Under the pieces are notes generated by a model. That model did not search any database and was not told the DNA's origin. It worked only from the letters and a program-made list of their open reading frames with translations. Shown here in pieces: positions 6,108 through 6,608 of a stretch of 6,608 nucleotides of DNA. The DNA comes from Bacteroidota bacterium. Its GTDB lineage: Bacteria; Bacteroidota; Bacteroidia; Bacteroidales; GCA-2748055. The stretch covers positions 1 to 6,608 of the forward strand of contig JAUVIT010000104.1 in assembly GCA_030592605.1 (NCBI GenBank), given 5' to 3'. The position numbers were made by a program, and so were the translations under genes. Position 1 is the stretch's first letter. Every line of letters begins with the position of its first letter.

Positions 6108-6608
6108 TTACTTCTTCGGATAAACCATTCGGTAGTCACAATCGGCACGTCCGTGACTGATGGAATTCAAGCGGGCAGAAAGTAATTTCCGCCTGATAGG
6201 GCTGATCCGGTCCACAAATAACCTTCCATCCAGGTGGTCATATTCATGCTGGATGACCCTGGCCCGGATACCATCATACTCCTCCTCTTTCAGGTTCCAG
6301 TTTTCATCATAATACTCTATGCGCACATGGCTGGTTCGCGTCACCTCCTCACGGATATTAGGAAGGCTCAGGCATCCTTCCTCAAAGGCCCAGGGATCGC
6401 CCCACTCTTCCAGTATGTAGGGATTGATAAACACCTTTCTGAAGTCCACTAATCCGGGCTCCTCTTTTGCATCAGCCATTGGGCTGGTGTCCACAACAAA
6501 AATCCGCAGGGATAAGCCTACTTGGGGAGCTGCTAATCCTACTCCATCACTGGCCTGCATGGTTTCAAACAAATCTGCGATCAACTGATCCAGATCCTTA
6601 AAATCTTC
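6108..6608 (-). CDS. def: Peptide deformylase (partial, N-terminus beyond right edge)
   Basis: Metalloenzyme that removes the formyl group from the N-terminal Met of new proteins, in the cytoplasm at the ribosome exit. The 166 codons visible are open to the right edge. All three family motifs are present: GVGLAAPQVG (residues 22-31 of the visible part), EGCLSLP (77-83, metal ligand Cys79) and HEYDHLDG (121-128, ligands His121 and His125, catalytic Glu122). Roughly 20 to 25 N-terminal residues are missing compared with the usual length. The reading continues beyond the TTG at 6582-6584, so that codon is an internal Leu and not a start. The insert between motifs I and II (VVDTSPMADAKEEPGLVDF) and the ending (ISHGRADCDYRMVYPKK) fit Bacteroidota deformylases. 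It lies 47 nt upstream of hgcA in the same direction and may provide read-through transcription to it. Confidence 0.95.
   Translation of the reverse strand, partial: EDFKDLDQLIADLFETMQASDGVGLAAPQVGLSLRIFVVDTSPMADAKEEPGLVDFRKVFINPYILEEWGDPWAFEEGCLSLPNIREEVTRTSHVRIEYYDENWNLKEEEYDGIRARVIQHEYDHLDGRLFVDRISPIRRKLLSARLNSISHGRADCDYRMVYPKK

Noticed and set aside
1..6608. Mer-type mercury resistance genes, insertion sequences, CRISPR arrays, tRNA or rRNA genes
   Set aside because: I looked for these on both strands because of the hgcAB context and found no supporting sequence; the mercury genes here are for methylation, not detoxification by MerA/MerB.

Overview
The window looks like chromosomal DNA from a member of the Bacteroidota, probably an anaerobe of the Bacteroidales type. 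Three things point there: the ComEC C-terminus and the peptide deformylase read like Bacteroidota versions, Shine-Dalgarno sites are not obvious, and one promoter candidate fits the TTTG / TAnnTTTG pattern of that phylum. This taxonomic call is inference from protein style, not a database match. Coding density is high, and no RNA genes, insertion sequences or CRISPR arrays are visible.

Layout on the minus strand, right to left: the C-terminal part of a peptide deformylase (def, cut by the right edge), then hgcA, hgcB and a MarR-family regulator, closely spaced (47 nt, 1 nt and 30 nt gaps). A plus-strand gene for a dihydroorotate dehydrogenase-like flavoprotein (3220-4227) runs convergently into the marR end. 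An intrinsic terminator for it lies inside the last codons of marR. Divergent from it on the minus strand are comEC (DNA uptake channel) and then trkA (potassium uptake regulator), which is cut by the left edge.

The main discovery is hgcAB, the gene pair required for microbial mercury methylation. HgcA carries the diagnostic cap-helix motif NVWCAAGK (residues 89-96, Cys92 as predicted cobalt ligand) followed by five membrane segments. HgcB is a two-[4Fe-4S] ferredoxin with the CMECGAC motif, the conserved Cys73 and a terminal Cys pair. HgcA would pass a methyl group from a corrinoid to Hg(II), and HgcB would supply low-potential electrons and possibly hand over mercury through its cysteines. 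The downstream cysteine-rich MarR protein is an attractive candidate for a regulator of this pair. The remaining genes are housekeeping or general-purpose functions with no evident link to mercury.
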